The position numbers and the translations under genes are program-made. Shown here one piece after another: positions 45,610 through 59,020 of a stretch of 64,000 nucleotides of DNA (its first letter is position 1; every line of letters starts with the position of its first letter). The stretch is from JBDTSW01 sp963782605 (GTDB lineage: Bacteria > Actinomycetota > Thermoleophilia > Solirubrobacterales > 70-9), in assembly GCA_963782605.1 (NCBI GenBank), contig CAWAKK010000002.1, forward strand, positions 1 through 64,000. Direction: 5' to 3'. The notes under the pieces were generated by a model, which saw only the letters and a list, made by a program, of their open reading frames with translations, had not been told where the DNA came from and made no database searches.

Positions 45610-45645
45610 AAGGCCCCCCGGCCGGCGTACCGACCGAGGGGCCTT
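45610..45645. terminator. Bidirectional hairpin between livF and the substrate-binding protein gene
   Basis: Inverted repeat AAGGCCCC (45610-45617) with GGGGCCTT (45638-45645) in the gap between two converging genes. A 20-nt GC-rich loop lies between. It is a likely shared terminator; no long T-run follows on either strand. Confidence 0.55.
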
Positions 45646-45669
45646 GAATCCCTTCTTGCCGTCCAGGCG

Positions 45670-46955
45670 CTACTCGGCCTCTTGCTCCACCGAGTCCTCG
45701 ACGGTGAAGGCGCCCTTGTCGTCATACGAGTAGAGCTCGTAGAACCCAATGGTGGGATCGCCGTTCTCGTCGAGATCGGTCGGCCCCGAGACGCCCTCGT
45801 AGTCGATGTCGTCGCCTGCCTGCAGCGCCTCGATCGCATCGGCGAGCTGGGTGTAGTCGTACTGGTCACCCGGCGGCCCTGAGACCTCGGCCACCTGCTC
45901 GGCGATGTCCGGACCCTCGCTCGAGCCCGCAGCCACCGCCGCGAGGACGCAAAGCATCGCCGCGTCGAAGGTCTGCGCGTCGAACGAGTTGCGCTTCTTC
46001 TCGCCACTAGAGCTGGTGAACAGCTTGTCGAACTGCCTGCGCGGCATCACTGTCGGAAGCCGTCGCAGGGCGCGTGCCCTGCGCGCTGTAGAGCGAGTCG
46101 GGCGGGATCGAAGACGGGATCCCGTCCTCGAACGCGAGACCATCGGCCGTGAACATCGTCGTGGGGTCGAAGTCACCCGTCCGGGCGAGCGCGGCACCCA
46201 TCGCGTTGTACGGCTCCTCGAAATCGATGATCACGATACCCGTCGGGGTTGTCGGCCACGATCTGCTGGGCCTCGGAGTTGTACGAGGACAGCTCCAGGT
46301 CGTAGAGGACCGGGGACGAATCGGTCACCGTTCCGCCCCGCTCCTCCCAGGCGGCGGTGAACGAGTCGGCGATGCCCTCGCCGTACGGGTCGTTCCGCGC
46401 TGCGACGGAGATGACGGCGTCGGTGCCGAGCGCTTCCTCTACCACGTCGGCGATCACGATGCCCTGCAGCGCGTCCGATGGAGCGGTGCGGAACACGTAG
46501 CCATCATCGGGCAACTCGGTGATCTCGGGGCTCGTCGCCGAGGGCGAGATCAGCGGAACCTGCTGGCGTGCCGCCACCGAGCGGCCGACCGGGACCGTCG
46601 ACGAGGAGTCCCAGGGGCCGACCATGCAGGTCGCGCCATCGGAGATCATCTTCTCAGCGGCCTGCTGGGCCGGCTGGGGAAGGGTCTGGCTGTCCTCTGT
46701 CGCCATATCTTCAAGGGTGATGTCGGTGCCCTCGAGCGCCTTCTGGGCCTCCTGGATGGCGAGGTCGCCGGCCTTCTCGCCGGCCGGGCCGAATGCCGCC
46801 AGGCCGCCCGTCTGGGGCGCATTGTGCCCGACGGTCAAGTCGAAGCTGGCATCGCCGCCCCCACCACTATCTTCCTCGTCATCTCCGCACGCAGCGACCC
46901 CGAGTGGTAGCGCTAGCAGTGCCGAGACGAGCAGGGCTGGATACAGCCTCCGCAT
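45670..46955 (-). pseudogene. livK: Branched-chain amino acid-type ABC transporter substrate-binding lipoprotein, two frameshifts
   Basis: The ATG at 46955 follows GAGAGGAG. The start is MRRLYPALLVSALLALPLGV with lipobox VAAC, then an acidic/Gly linker and the type I periplasmic-binding fold (LTVGHNAPQTGGLAAFGPAG, SDGATCMVGPWDSSSTVPVG, QVPLISPSATSPEITELPDD, ISVAARNDPYGEGIADSFTA). The frame shifts near 46,238 (into IDFEEPYNAMGAALARTGDF) and again near 46,050 (into KKRNSFDAQTFDAAMLCVLA), ending GAFTVEDSVEQEAE. The total of about 428 codons suits the family. All conserved parts survive, so the shifts may be sequencing errors. It would deliver the substrate to LivHMGF; it is encoded convergently. 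Confidence 0.82.
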
Positions 46956-47078
46956 ACAAACTCCTCTCTCGATTACAGGCCCTCTGTGGCCTTTCATACC
47001 CGCATATCTATCAAGGTCACGGCCAATGGCGCATGGTGACGAGCCCGCTCCGCACAAATTGAGGCTCTTCGCGGGAGC

Positions 47079-47585
47079 TCAGACCGCATCGCCCTCGGGC
47101 GGCTCGGCGGTCCCAATCCCGACCCGGCGCCACTCGGTGATCTTGCCGTCCTCGATCACGAACGCGGTCTGTGCCCTTGCTCCGGTTCCCTCCCCGCAGG
47201 TGCCGGGGCCCGGTCGCTCGGTCAGCTCGAAGGTCGCGGTGGTGAAGTCGCCCGCCCCCTCGGCGCGCACCAGCTTGGCGCCGCAGGGCAGGGACTCGTT
47301 GAAGAGCCGGGCATCCTCGCGGTTGGAGATGCGAAGCAGCACGCCGTTCTCGGTCACGCTCGGAATCGCGAAGTAGCCTGCGGCCCCGTCGATGTCGCCC
47401 TCACGCAGGGCGTCCGACCACGCCTCGATCACCTCCACGTCCGCGCCGGGAGCGTCGCCCTCGACGGTGGCTTCGTTTTCGCTGCTGCCCTGGGTGGAGC
47501 CGTCACCGTCGTCGCCACCGCAGGCTGAAAAACAGGCAATGAAGGCGGCCAGGAGCGTGGCGGTGGCCGCGTGGCGAAATCTCAC
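47079..47585 (-). CDS. Putative lipoprotein with NTF2/SnoaL-like fold
   Basis: 168 aa from GTG 47585. The signal peptide RFRHAATATLLAAFIACF ends in lipobox FSAC followed by an acidic Gly/Asp/Ser linker. The body (VIEAWSDALREGDIDGAAGY, FAIPSVTENGVLLRISNRED, ELTERPGPGTCGEGTGARAQ, TAFVIEDGKITEWRRVGIG) looks like a cystatin/NTF2-like cone fold, seen in many actinobacterial secreted lipoproteins. No catalytic residues are assignable. It is divergent from imuB across 110 bp. Confidence 0.7.
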   Translation of the reverse strand: MRFRHAATATLLAAFIACFSACGGDDGDGSTQGSSENEATVEGDAPGADVEVIEAWSDALREGDIDGAAGYFAIPSVTENGVLLRISNREDARLFNESLPCGAKLVRAEGAGDFTTATFELTERPGPGTCGEGTGARAQTAFVIEDGKITEWRRVGIGTAEPPEGDAV

Positions 47586-47688
47586 CTCTTCAGTATCGCG
47601 ATCCACTTTCGTCGGCAGGCGATGGCGCCTTCTTCGCGCGGATATGCGAGAAGAAAGCGCGACGGGCATCAAGCGCCTTGACGCATAT

Positions 47689-47704
47689 GCGAACATGTGT
47701 TCGC
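47689..47704. promoter_or_regulatory. LexA (SOS) box in front of imuB
   Basis: GCGAACATGTGTTCGC, arms GCGAAC/GTTCGC perfect over 6 bp around ATGT. It fits the Gram-positive/actinobacterial LexA consensus CGAACNNNNGTTCG exactly. It overlaps the first candidate imuB start (GTG 47697), so repressor binding would sit on the transcription or translation start. This predicts DNA-damage induction of the cassette. Confidence 0.85.
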
Positions 47705-48930
47705 TTTGGTTATAGGCTGCATCCTCATTCCTCGATTCGCGCTCGTGGCGGCGCTTCGGGAGCGCGCCGAGATGCTGGGCCGGCCGGTGGCGCTGGCGCC
47801 GGAGCCGGGTGGACCGCAGGTCGTGGGGGCGGTCTCCGGCGCGGCCGAGGCCTTTGGCGTTCACGAGGGCATGCGGCTTGGCGAGGCGCTCGCTCGCTGT
47901 CCGGGGCTGGGCCTCGTGCCACCGGACTCAGAGCGGACGGCGACCGCGTGGGAGCAGGCGCTTGCGCGCCTGGAGGCGATGGGCGCCGGGGTCGAACCGG
48001 GCCGCGATGGTGAGGCCTTCTTCGAGGTGGAGGGACTGCGGCCCCTGTGGGGGAGCGTCGAGCAGGTGCTCGCGCGAGCAAGGCGAGCGCTCGGTCGCGG
48101 GCGCGAACGGGGGCCCCAGGCCTCGGCGCGGCTGGGCGCGGGGAATACTCGCCTCGTCGCCCATGCGGCGGCGCTGCGGTCACGGCCTAGGCGCGGGCCG
48201 GTGATCGTCCCCGCCGGCGCCGCGAGGGCGTTTCTCGCGGCGCAGCCGGTGGGACTGCTTCGCGACCGGCTGACGGGGGAATGGGAGCGCGCGAGCGTGC
48301 CCGACACACTCGAGCGGCTCGGGGTGCGAACGCTGGGCGAGCTTGCCTCGCTGCCGGACGCGGCCGTCGTCGACCGCTTCGGCACGCCTGGGCTGCGAGC
48401 GCTGCGGATGGCGCGCGGCGAGGAGGAGCCGCTTCGCCCACGAGCCCGCCGCGAGCTCCTGGTGGAGCGGCTCGACCTTCCCGAGGGCTGCTCGGGTGGT
48501 CAGCTCGAACGAGCTCTAGCCCTGCTCATCGACCGTCTGCTGGCCAACCAACGGACGAGCGGGACGCATGCTGCGGCGCCTGCGCCTCGGGGCAAGGTTG
48601 ACCGGTGGCGGAGGGTGGAGCGCGGAGGTCGCTCTGCGAGAGGCGAGTGCCGATCGCGACCGCCTGCGCCTTGCGCTCGAGCCGAAGCTCGGTGAGCTTC
48701 CCGGCCCCGCCGCCTCCCTTTCGTTGCGGGCGCTCGAGCTGGGAGCGCCGGCGCAGGATCAGCCGGCATTGGCCCGCTCGCCGGCCGAGCGCCGCCGGGA
48801 ACGGATCTCCGAGGCCGTGCGCCAGGCGCGCGCCGCTGCCGGGCGCGACGCCGTGATGCGCGTCCTCGAGGTCGAGCCCGATTCCCGCGTACCGGAGCGG
48901 CGCGCGATCTTCACGCCTTTCCCCGAATGA
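47697..48930 (+). CDS. imuB: ImuB-type Y-family polymerase-like protein; single frameshift near 48,555
   Basis: First part (47697-48550) begins FALVIGCILIPRFALVAALR and contains GAVSGAAEAFGVHEGMRLGE, EPGRDGEAFFEVEGLRPLWG, GNTRLVAHAAAL and LERLGVRTLGELASLPDAAV (thumb, helix-hairpin-helix). The second part, in another frame from about 48,565, gives LRRLRLGARLTGGGGWSAEV and RLRLALEPKLGELPGPAASL (little-finger domain). The catalytic acidic residues of active Y-family polymerases are not seen (CILIPRF replaces the DxD-type strand), as in ImuB, a non-catalytic adaptor for DnaE2. The start is uncertain: GTG 47697 inside the LexA box or TTG 47706. The break is probably a base error in GGGAC. Confidence 0.82.
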
Positions 48931-48966
48931 CTGAGCAAAAACCGCCGACATCCTTTGCTCCCGCCT

Positions 48967-49212
48967 ATGGATAAGCGAGTCGTCTACTGGCCGACCCCGA
49001 TCGAGGTGAGGCTAGATCGTGATGGGGTGCCCGTCCTGGTCGGTGGGGTAGCGGTTGAGACGGTGCGCGAGGACTGGCTCGTCGAGGATCGCTGGTGGGG
49101 GCCAAAGCCGCTGTGCCGCCGCTATTACGAGCTTGCCTTGAACGACGGGCGCTGCGTTGTCGTCTTCCGCGAGCCGGCCGAGGACGGAAGGTGGTTCGAG
49201 CAAAGAGCATGA
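48967..49212 (+). CDS. Small DUF6504-like protein of the mutasome cassette
   Basis: 81 aa from ATG 48967 (a TTG at 48955 is also in frame). MDKRVVYWPTPIEVRLDRDG, then VPVLVGGVAVETVREDWLVE, DRWWGPKPLCRRYYELALND and CVVVFREP. The W-x-E-D-R-W-W-G and R-R-Y-Y-x-L motifs resemble DUF6504, a small family that recurs between imuB and dnaE2 in actinobacteria. The ATGA overlap with dnaE2 means translational coupling. Function unknown. Confidence 0.72.
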   Translation: MDKRVVYWPTPIEVRLDRDGVPVLVGGVAVETVREDWLVEDRWWGPKPLCRRYYELALNDGRCVVVFREPAEDGRWFEQRA

Positions 49213-52200
49213 AGCCCGCCTACGTCGAGCTCCATGCTCACTCGGCCTTCTCCTTCGGCGACGGCGCTTCCCTGCCCGACGAGCTGGCGCGCGCCGCCTC
49301 CGAGCAGGGACACGAAGCGCTGGCCCTGACCGATCACGATGGGGTCTGGGGCTCGATGGAGTTCGCCCAGGCGGCCGTGACGATGGGGGTCCGGCCGATC
49401 ACCGGTGCCGAACTAACGGTAAGGGCGGCGGCCTCCTCCGCTGGGTCCTTCCATCTCACTTTGCTCGTCGAATCGGCCACCGGCTGGCGCAACCTCTGCC
49501 GCCTGCTCACTGCGGCGCATGCCGGCACGAGGGATCGACCCGATCGCGACCCCCTCCCCCCCGCCGTCTCGCTTGCCGAGCTCGAGCGTCATTGCGAGGG
49601 ACTCGTCTGCCTCTCGGGCTGCGCCCGTTCAGGGGCGCTCGCGCAGGGGTTCGCGCGAGTGGCACGGACCGGAGGCGCTGCAGCAACGCGCGAGGCGGAG
49701 GCACTCGGCCGGCGTCTGCTCTCCGCCTTCGGGCCCGAGCGCTTCCGGGTGGAGCTCCAGCGGCCGCTGTGGCGCCACGATCGCGCCCGCAATCGCTGGC
49801 TCGCGGGGCTCGCCGAGCGGCTGAGCGTGCCGACGGTGGCGACGGGGAACGTCCACATGCACGACCGCTCGCGGGCGGCGCTCCAGGATGCGCTGGTGGC
49901 GGTGGGGCTCTGCGGCTCGCTGGAGGAGACCGAGCCCCGGCGCCGCGGCAACGGTTCCTCCTATCTCGCGCCCGCCGCTGAGATGGCGGCTCGCTTTCGT
50001 GACCATCCGGAGGCGGTTGCCGAGAGCGTCCGCATCGCCGAGCGCCTGAGCTTCGACCTCACCCGCGACCTTGGTTACGGCTATCCGGGCTCCGAGGATC
50101 CGGGGGCTGACCATGCGCTGGCGGAGTTGTGCCGGGCGCGACTCTCACACCGCTACGGCGGCACTGCCAACCACCGCGAGGCGGCTTGCCGCCTGGAGGA
50201 GGAGCTGGCACTGATTCGCCGCCTGGAGCTCTCCGGCTTCTTCCTCCTTCACTACGACATCCTCGAGCTGGCGCGCGAGGTGGCCGTCGATGTGCGCGGT
50301 CTCAGCTCGGCCCGGATGCAGCTGCCCCCAGGCCGGGGCCGTGGTTCCAGCGTGAGCTCAATCGTTTGCTACCTGACGGGCCTCTCGCACATCGACCCCG
50401 TCCGCAACGGGCTCTTCCTCGGGCGGTTCTTAAACGAGGAGATCACGGCAGCTCCTGACATCGACCTCGACTTTCCGCGGGACATTCGGGAGAAGCTCAT
50501 CCCCCGCATCCACGAGCGCTACGGACCGGAGCGCTCCGCGCTCGTGGCGGCTTTCGCCTGCTATCGCTCGCGGGCGGCGGTGCGCGACTTCGGCAAGGTG
50601 CTCGGACTCCCTCCTGGCGAGATCGAACGGGTCGCACGCACCGTCGACATGCACGACAGGCCGGAATCGGTTGCGCAGGACATGGAGCTGGCGATCGGCT
50701 CGGCGCGGGCTCAGTCGGGGCGCTGGCGGGCGCTCGCAAAGCTCGCCGGTCAGGTCTGGGGCCTGCCCCGGCACGCTTCGCAGCATCCGGGTGGGATGGT
50801 GCTGTCGACCCAGCCGCTCGTGGACATCTGCCCAGTGGTCCCTGCGGCGATGGAGGGGCGGCAGATAGCGCAATGGGACAAGGATTCCTGCGCCGACGCC
50901 GGCTTTCTCAAGATCGACCTGCTGGGGCTGGGAATGCTCTCGGCGGTGGAGCGGTGCGTGGATGAGATCGCCCGTGTAAGGGGCGAGCGGATTGACCTCT
51001 CGCGGATCCCGATGGACGACGCCGCCACCTTCCAGGCCATCCAGATGGCTGAGACAACCGGGGTCTTTCAGATCGAGAGCCGGGCGCAGATGCAGATGCT
51101 GCCTCGAACTCTGCCGCGGAACCTCGACGACCTCACGGTGCAAGTGGCGCTGGTGCGGCCCGGGCCGATTCAGGGTGGCGCAGTTCATCCCTATCTGGAG
51201 CGGAAGGGGCGGCTGCGGGAGGACCCTGGCTATGAGATCCCCTATGAGCATCCATCGCTTGAGCCGATTCTCGCCGACACGCTCGGGACTATCGTCTTTC
51301 AGGAGCAGGTGATCCAGGTGGCGATGGCCCTTGCCGGCTTCAGCGCCGGTGACGCGGAAGGGCTTCGGCGAGCGATGAGCCGCAAACGCTCCGAGGAGGC
51401 GCTTATGGCATATCGCGAGCGCTTCGTGGAAGGGGCGATCGGGCGTGGAGCCTCCCGCGAGGTGGGTGAGCGGGTCTTCGATCAGGTGCGGGGGTTCTCG
51501 GGATTTGGCTTTCCCAAGGCGCATGCAGCCGCGTTCGGCCTCCTCGCCTACCAGTCGACATGGCTGCGCGTCCACTACGGGCCTGAGCTTCTGTGCGCTC
51601 TTTTGAACGAGCAGCCGATGGGCTTCTACCCCCCTGATCCCCTCGTCCACGAGGCGCAACGACGGGGGTTCGAGGTGCGTCCTCCGGATGTGAACCGAAG
51701 CGGGGTCGAGTGCTCTGTCGAGGATGACCTGGGGGTGCGGGTGGGGCTTGGGTATGTGAACGGTGTCCACAAGGAGGAGATGGAGGCGCTTGTGGACGAG
51801 CGTGAGAGTGGTGGCGTCTACGAGCGCTTGGGGGATGTCGCCTCACGCTCCGGGGTTGGCCGTGAGGGGTTGGAGAAGCTCGCCTGGGCGGGAGCGCTCG
51901 AGGGGTTCGGAGTGCGCGGGCGGCGCGCGGACCTGTGGAGAGTGGGAGTGGCGAAGACGGGCAGACGCGGTGGGAACCAGCTCTCGCTCCCGCTGCCCGT
52001 GCCCGCCTCTCCCGCGCTGCCGGAGCTCAGCGAGTGGGAGCGCATGGTGGCCGACTATGCGTCCACGGGGATGACGCTGGGAACGCATCCGATGGAGCTC
52101 ATGCGGCCGGAGCTCGGCGAGGGCTTGGTTCGCAGCTCCGATCTCGAGCTGACAGCCGACAGCTCGGCTGTGGAGCTGGCTGGGATGGTGGTTGCCCGCC

Positions 52201-52544
52201 AGCGGCCGGCGACGGCGAAAGGTGTTGTCTTCATGCTGCTGGAGGACGAGAACGGTGTTGTGAACCTGGTCGTGTTGCCTCCCGCCTACGAGCGTCACCG
52301 GCTTGCGGTGAGGACGGCTTCATTCGTGCGGGTCGAGGGAAAGTTGGAGCGCCGCGAGGGCGTGATCAACGTGGTCGTGAACCGCTTGGAGACCCTTGCC
52401 ACCCCGGACATGCCCCCTGCAGAGGTCAAGCACATCGAGCCTCCAACCGAGCGGGAGACTGGCAGGAGCGGGCGCGACGTCGGCCGAGTGGTCGAGCTCG
52501 AGGCCGTGGCGCCGCGTGCTCACAGCTTTGGGCGGCGGGGTTGA
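49209..52544 (+). CDS. dnaE2: Error-prone DNA polymerase DnaE2 (ImuC)
   Basis: 1111 aa from ATG 49209. PHP domain: YVELHAHSAFSFGDGASLPD, ALALTDHDGVWGSMEFAQA. Polymerase core: GRGRGSSVSSIVCYLTGLSH, APDIDLDFPRDIREKLIPRI (two catalytic Asp), FLKIDLLGLGMLSAVERC (third Asp), QIESRAQMQMLPRTLPRNLD, FQEQVIQVAMALAGFSAGDA and GFPKAHAAAFGLLAYQSTWL. The C-terminal OB domain shows SAVELAGMVVARQRPATAKG. DnaE2 replaces the replicative alpha subunit at lesions and depends on ImuB. LexA control is shown by the box upstream of imuB. imuA-prime/imuA is not next to it. Confidence 0.93.
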   Translation: MKPAYVELHAHSAFSFGDGASLPDELARAASEQGHEALALTDHDGVWGSMEFAQAAVTMGVRPITGAELTVRAAASSAGSFHLTLLVESATGWRNLCRLLTAAHAGTRDRPDRDPLPPAVSLAELERHCEGLVCLSGCARSGALAQGFARVARTGGAAATREAEALGRRLLSAFGPERFRVELQRPLWRHDRARNRWLAGLAERLSVPTVATGNVHMHDRSRAALQDALVAVGLCGSLEETEPRRRGNGSSYLAPAAEMAARFRDHPEAVAESVRIAERLSFDLTRDLGYGYPGSEDPGADHALAELCRARLSHRYGGTANHREAACRLEEELALIRRLELSGFFLLHYDILELAREVAVDVRGLSSARMQLPPGRGRGSSVSSIVCYLTGLSHIDPVRNGLFLGRFLNEEITAAPDIDLDFPRDIREKLIPRIHERYGPERSALVAAFACYRSRAAVRDFGKVLGLPPGEIERVARTVDMHDRPESVAQDMELAIGSARAQSGRWRALAKLAGQVWGLPRHASQHPGGMVLSTQPLVDICPVVPAAMEGRQIAQWDKDSCADAGFLKIDLLGLGMLSAVERCVDEIARVRGERIDLSRIPMDDAATFQAIQMAETTGVFQIESRAQMQMLPRTLPRNLDDLTVQVALVRPGPIQGGAVHPYLERKGRLREDPGYEIPYEHPSLEPILADTLGTIVFQEQVIQVAMALAGFSAGDAEGLRRAMSRKRSEEALMAYRERFVEGAIGRGASREVGERVFDQVRGFSGFGFPKAHAAAFGLLAYQSTWLRVHYGPELLCALLNEQPMGFYPPDPLVHEAQRRGFEVRPPDVNRSGVECSVEDDLGVRVGLGYVNGVHKEEMEALVDERESGGVYERLGDVASRSGVGREGLEKLAWAGALEGFGVRGRRADLWRVGVAKTGRRGGNQLSLPLPVPASPALPELSEWERMVADYASTGMTLGTHPMELMRPELGEGLVRSSDLELTADSSAVELAGMVVARQRPATAKGVVFMLLEDENGVVNLVVLPPAYERHRLAVRTASFVRVEGKLERREGVINVVVNRLETLATPDMPPAEVKHIEPPTERETGRSGRDVGRVVELEAVAPRAHSFGRRG

Positions 52545-52953
52545 CTTGGGCCGAAACTGCCCGCTCCTGAGCATGAAATGCAAGTCCTGTTGCAATCGCC
52601 GGCTTCCGTCCGAATGCGTTCTTAGCCTGCCGCTTCCAATGTTCCACCGGCGCAACAGAGGCATCGGCCAAGAGCTCCTCGGTGGGGTCGATCTCGCGAT
52701 CGATCTCGCCACTCTCGGGGAGTACGGGCTGGAGCCGCTACCCGCAGGCGGGCCATGTCGCGAGCAAACCGGGTGCCGGCTGACCCACCGGCTCTCGGGC
52801 TGGGAGGCGCTCCCGACGGCCCGCCGCGGCGCCTGTGGGGCCTTGGTGTCCGCCCCGGCGGACTTTCGCGGCGCGCTCGCACGCTACGCCGCCTAGGCGA
52901 CCTCGACCGCCTGGCGCCGTGAGCCCGATTGCTCCGGGCTCGGCGATACTCTC
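52545..52953. other. Gap between dnaE2 and the potassium channel gene
   Basis: About 410 nt. Apart from the weak ORF described separately (52639-52896) I see no gene, tRNA or strong hairpin. The start of the following channel gene has no obvious Shine-Dalgarno. Confidence 0.4.
52639..52896 (+). CDS. Possible small hypothetical protein
   Basis: An 85-aa open frame from ATG 52639 (an in-frame ATG at 52573 would add a Cys-rich MKCKSCCNRRLP head). It contains FHRRNRGIGQELLGGVDLAI and DLATLGEYGLEPLPAGGPCR. I recognise no family and there is no clear ribosome-binding site. High GC makes chance ORFs of this size common, so this is a weak call. Confidence 0.25.
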   Translation: MFHRRNRGIGQELLGGVDLAIDLATLGEYGLEPLPAGGPCREQTGCRLTHRLSGWEALPTARRGACGALVSAPADFRGALARYAA

Positions 52954-52956
52954 GTG

Positions 52957-53988
52957 ATGCCCCCGCAGACGGCGACCGGCACCACCATCGAGCTTCCCGG
53001 CTCCCCGACGAGCCCGCTCGGACGCATTTACCAGCGGCTGATGCTGGCCTTGGGGCTGATCGTGTTTGTCGCCCTGATCACCTACATCGGCCGAGACGGC
53101 TACTACGACCCCGAGGAGGACGGGATCAGCCTCCTCGACGCCTTCTACTACTCAACGGTCACCGTCACCACGACCGGATACGGCGACGTCCGGCCGGTCA
53201 GCGACGAGGCTCGGCTCGTGACCACCCTGCTGGTCACCCCGGCGCGAGTGCTCTTCCTGATCCTGCTCGTCGGGACCACGTTGGAGATACTTGCGGAACG
53301 GACTCGTTTCGCCTACCGCCTCGCGCGCTGGAGGAAGAACTTGAAGGACCACACGATCGTCTGCGGCTACGGGACCAAGGGTCGAAGCGCCGTCCGCACC
53401 CTGCTCGCACAGGGCACCGACCCGAAGCGGATCGTCGTCATCGAAGGCGACGCCGACTCTCGCGCGGAGGCGACTGCTGCGGGCGTCGCGGCCGTCGGCG
53501 GCGACGCCTCCGAGCAGCACGTGCTGATGCAGGCGGATGTGAGCGAGGCGGAGAAGGTGATTGTCGCGGTCAATCGTGACGACGCCGCCGTGCTCGTGAC
53601 GCTGACCGCGAGGGAACTTGCGCCGGAGGCGAAGATCGTCTCCGCCGTGCGCGAGGAAGAGAACCTGCACCTGCTCTACCAGAGCGGCGCCGACTCGGTT
53701 ATCACCTCCTCGGACGCCGCCGGACGCCTGCTCGCGATTGCAACGGAGACGCCGGAGATCGTGACCGTGCTCGAGGACCTGTTCTCGCTCGGCGCCGGAC
53801 TGGATCTCGTCCAGCGAGAGATCCGTGCCGACGAAGCGGGACCGCTCGACGCGATCGACGAGCACGGCCCCGTCTTGGCTGTGGTCCGCGAGGGGAAGGT
53901 GATCCGCTTCGACGACGAGCGCGCGGCCAGGGTAGCGGCCGGCGATCGCATCGTCTGCGTTCACAGCCACCCGCGGGCGGAGGCATAG
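52957..53988 (+). CDS. Two-TM potassium channel with RCK (TrkA-N) domain
   Basis: 343-344 aa (GTG 52954 and ATG 52957 are adjacent in-frame starts). TM1 LMLALGLIVFVALITYIG, pore helix DAFYYSTVTV with selectivity filter TTTGYGDV (72-79), and TM2 LVTTLLVTPARVLFLILLVG. The RCK Rossmann domain starts at DHTIVCGYGTKGRSAVRTLL (GxGxxG at 138-143), with VIEGDADSRAEATAAGVAAV and VGGDASEQHVLMQADVSEAE. A TrkA-C-like end is AVVREGKVIRFDDERAARVA. It resembles MthK/Kch-type channels gated by a cytoplasmic ligand. Confidence 0.9.
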   Translation: MPPQTATGTTIELPGSPTSPLGRIYQRLMLALGLIVFVALITYIGRDGYYDPEEDGISLLDAFYYSTVTVTTTGYGDVRPVSDEARLVTTLLVTPARVLFLILLVGTTLEILAERTRFAYRLARWRKNLKDHTIVCGYGTKGRSAVRTLLAQGTDPKRIVVIEGDADSRAEATAAGVAAVGGDASEQHVLMQADVSEAEKVIVAVNRDDAAVLVTLTARELAPEAKIVSAVREEENLHLLYQSGADSVITSSDAAGRLLAIATETPEIVTVLEDLFSLGAGLDLVQREIRADEAGPLDAIDEHGPVLAVVREGKVIRFDDERAARVAAGDRIVCVHSHPRAEA

Positions 53989-54049
53989 CGTCTTCCCCCG
54001 TCGGGTCCGCCCCAGAGCCGGGAGAGTTCGACACACGGGCCCGGAACGA

Positions 54050-54076
54050 CCAAGAGCCGCCAATGGCGGCTCTTGG
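54050..54076. terminator. Perfect 12-bp hairpin downstream of 5S rRNA
   Basis: CCAAGAGCCGCC (54050-54061), loop AAT, GGCGGCTCTTGG (54065-54076). It sits 10 nt past the 5S 3' end on the minus strand and 62 nt past the channel gene stop on the plus strand, so it can end both transcripts. Confidence 0.75.
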
Positions 54077-54085
54077 TGGAAAGAA

Positions 54086-54199
54086 CTGGCGGCGACCTAC
54101 TCTCCCAGGAGGTTTCCCCCCAAGTACCATCGGCGCTGAAAGGCTTAACGGCTCTGTTCGGAATGGGAAGAGGTGTTTCCCTCTCGCTATCGCCACCAA
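54086..54199 (-). rRNA. rrf: 5S ribosomal RNA
   Basis: About 114 nt. Plus-strand text shows the complement of the 5S 3' stem (ACTGGCGGCGACC at 54086), the loop region CCCAAGTACCATCGGCGCTG and the complement of the 5' stem TGGTGGCGATAG at 54187-54198. Order and spacing after 23S are standard. Ends are estimated to within a few bases. Confidence 0.93.
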
Positions 54200-54214
54200 A
54201 CTGATGGAGACCAA

Positions 54215-54249
54215 GCCTCGGCGGGCTTGAAAACTGCACGCAGGCCAAT
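54215..54249 (-). repeat. 3' arm of the 23S rRNA processing stem
   Basis: The sequence between 23S and 5S is complementary, with a few mismatches, to 57312-57347 in the 16S-23S spacer. The shared core is GCTTGAAAACTGCAC, flanked by CCTCGGCGG and AGGCCAAT. Paired arms on either side of 23S are the classic RNase III processing stem. Confidence 0.75.
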
Positions 54250-54265
54250 TAGAAAGATATCCGTC

Positions 54266-57265
<3,000 letters not shown>

Positions 57266-57311
57266 GAGCTCCACGCACGTCCGCAGACGTGAGTGGGGCG
57301 ATACCTTTCAT

Positions 57312-57347
57312 ATTGGCCTTTGTGCAGTTTTCAAGCTCCGCCGAGGC
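57312..57347 (-). repeat. 5' arm of the 23S rRNA processing stem
   Basis: Pairs with 54215-54249. Plus-strand core GTGCAGTTTTCAAGC is the complement of GCTTGAAAACTGCAC on the other side of 23S. Confidence 0.75.
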
Positions 57348-57380
57348 GAACCAACGGGGGTTTCCCGCCGGCGGTCTCTC

Positions 57381-57394
57381 AAAACTGAGCAGCG
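57381..57394 (-). repeat. 3' arm of the 16S rRNA processing stem
   Basis: AAAACTGAGCAGCG here is the exact reverse complement of CGCTGCTCAGTTTT at 59213-59226 in the rRNA leader, so the two can pair around 16S. Confidence 0.75.
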
Positions 57395-57475
57395 TGCGAA
57401 GCAGCATCACGAGCGCGGAATGCGCTCGAGAGCAGCTTCGATCAGGCCCGGTCGACGTTAGGGAAAATCTCCCTA

Positions 57476-59020
<1,545 letters not shown>

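Larger units (their letters stand above)
57266..57475 (-). other. 16S-23S internal transcribed spacer without tRNA genes
   Basis: Only about 210 nt. I looked for tRNA-Ile and tRNA-Ala cores and found none. The spacer holds the 5' arm of the 23S stem (57312-57347) and the 3' arm of the 16S stem (57381-57394). Confidence 0.75.

Noticed and set aside
50430..51770. 446-aa minus-strand open frame opposite dnaE2
   Set aside because: No family resemblance. It lies entirely within conserved polymerase coding sequence on the other strand.
57266..57475. Possible tRNA genes in the rRNA spacer
   Set aside because: No acceptor/T-loop pairing or GGTTCGAATC-like T-arm was found in either orientation.
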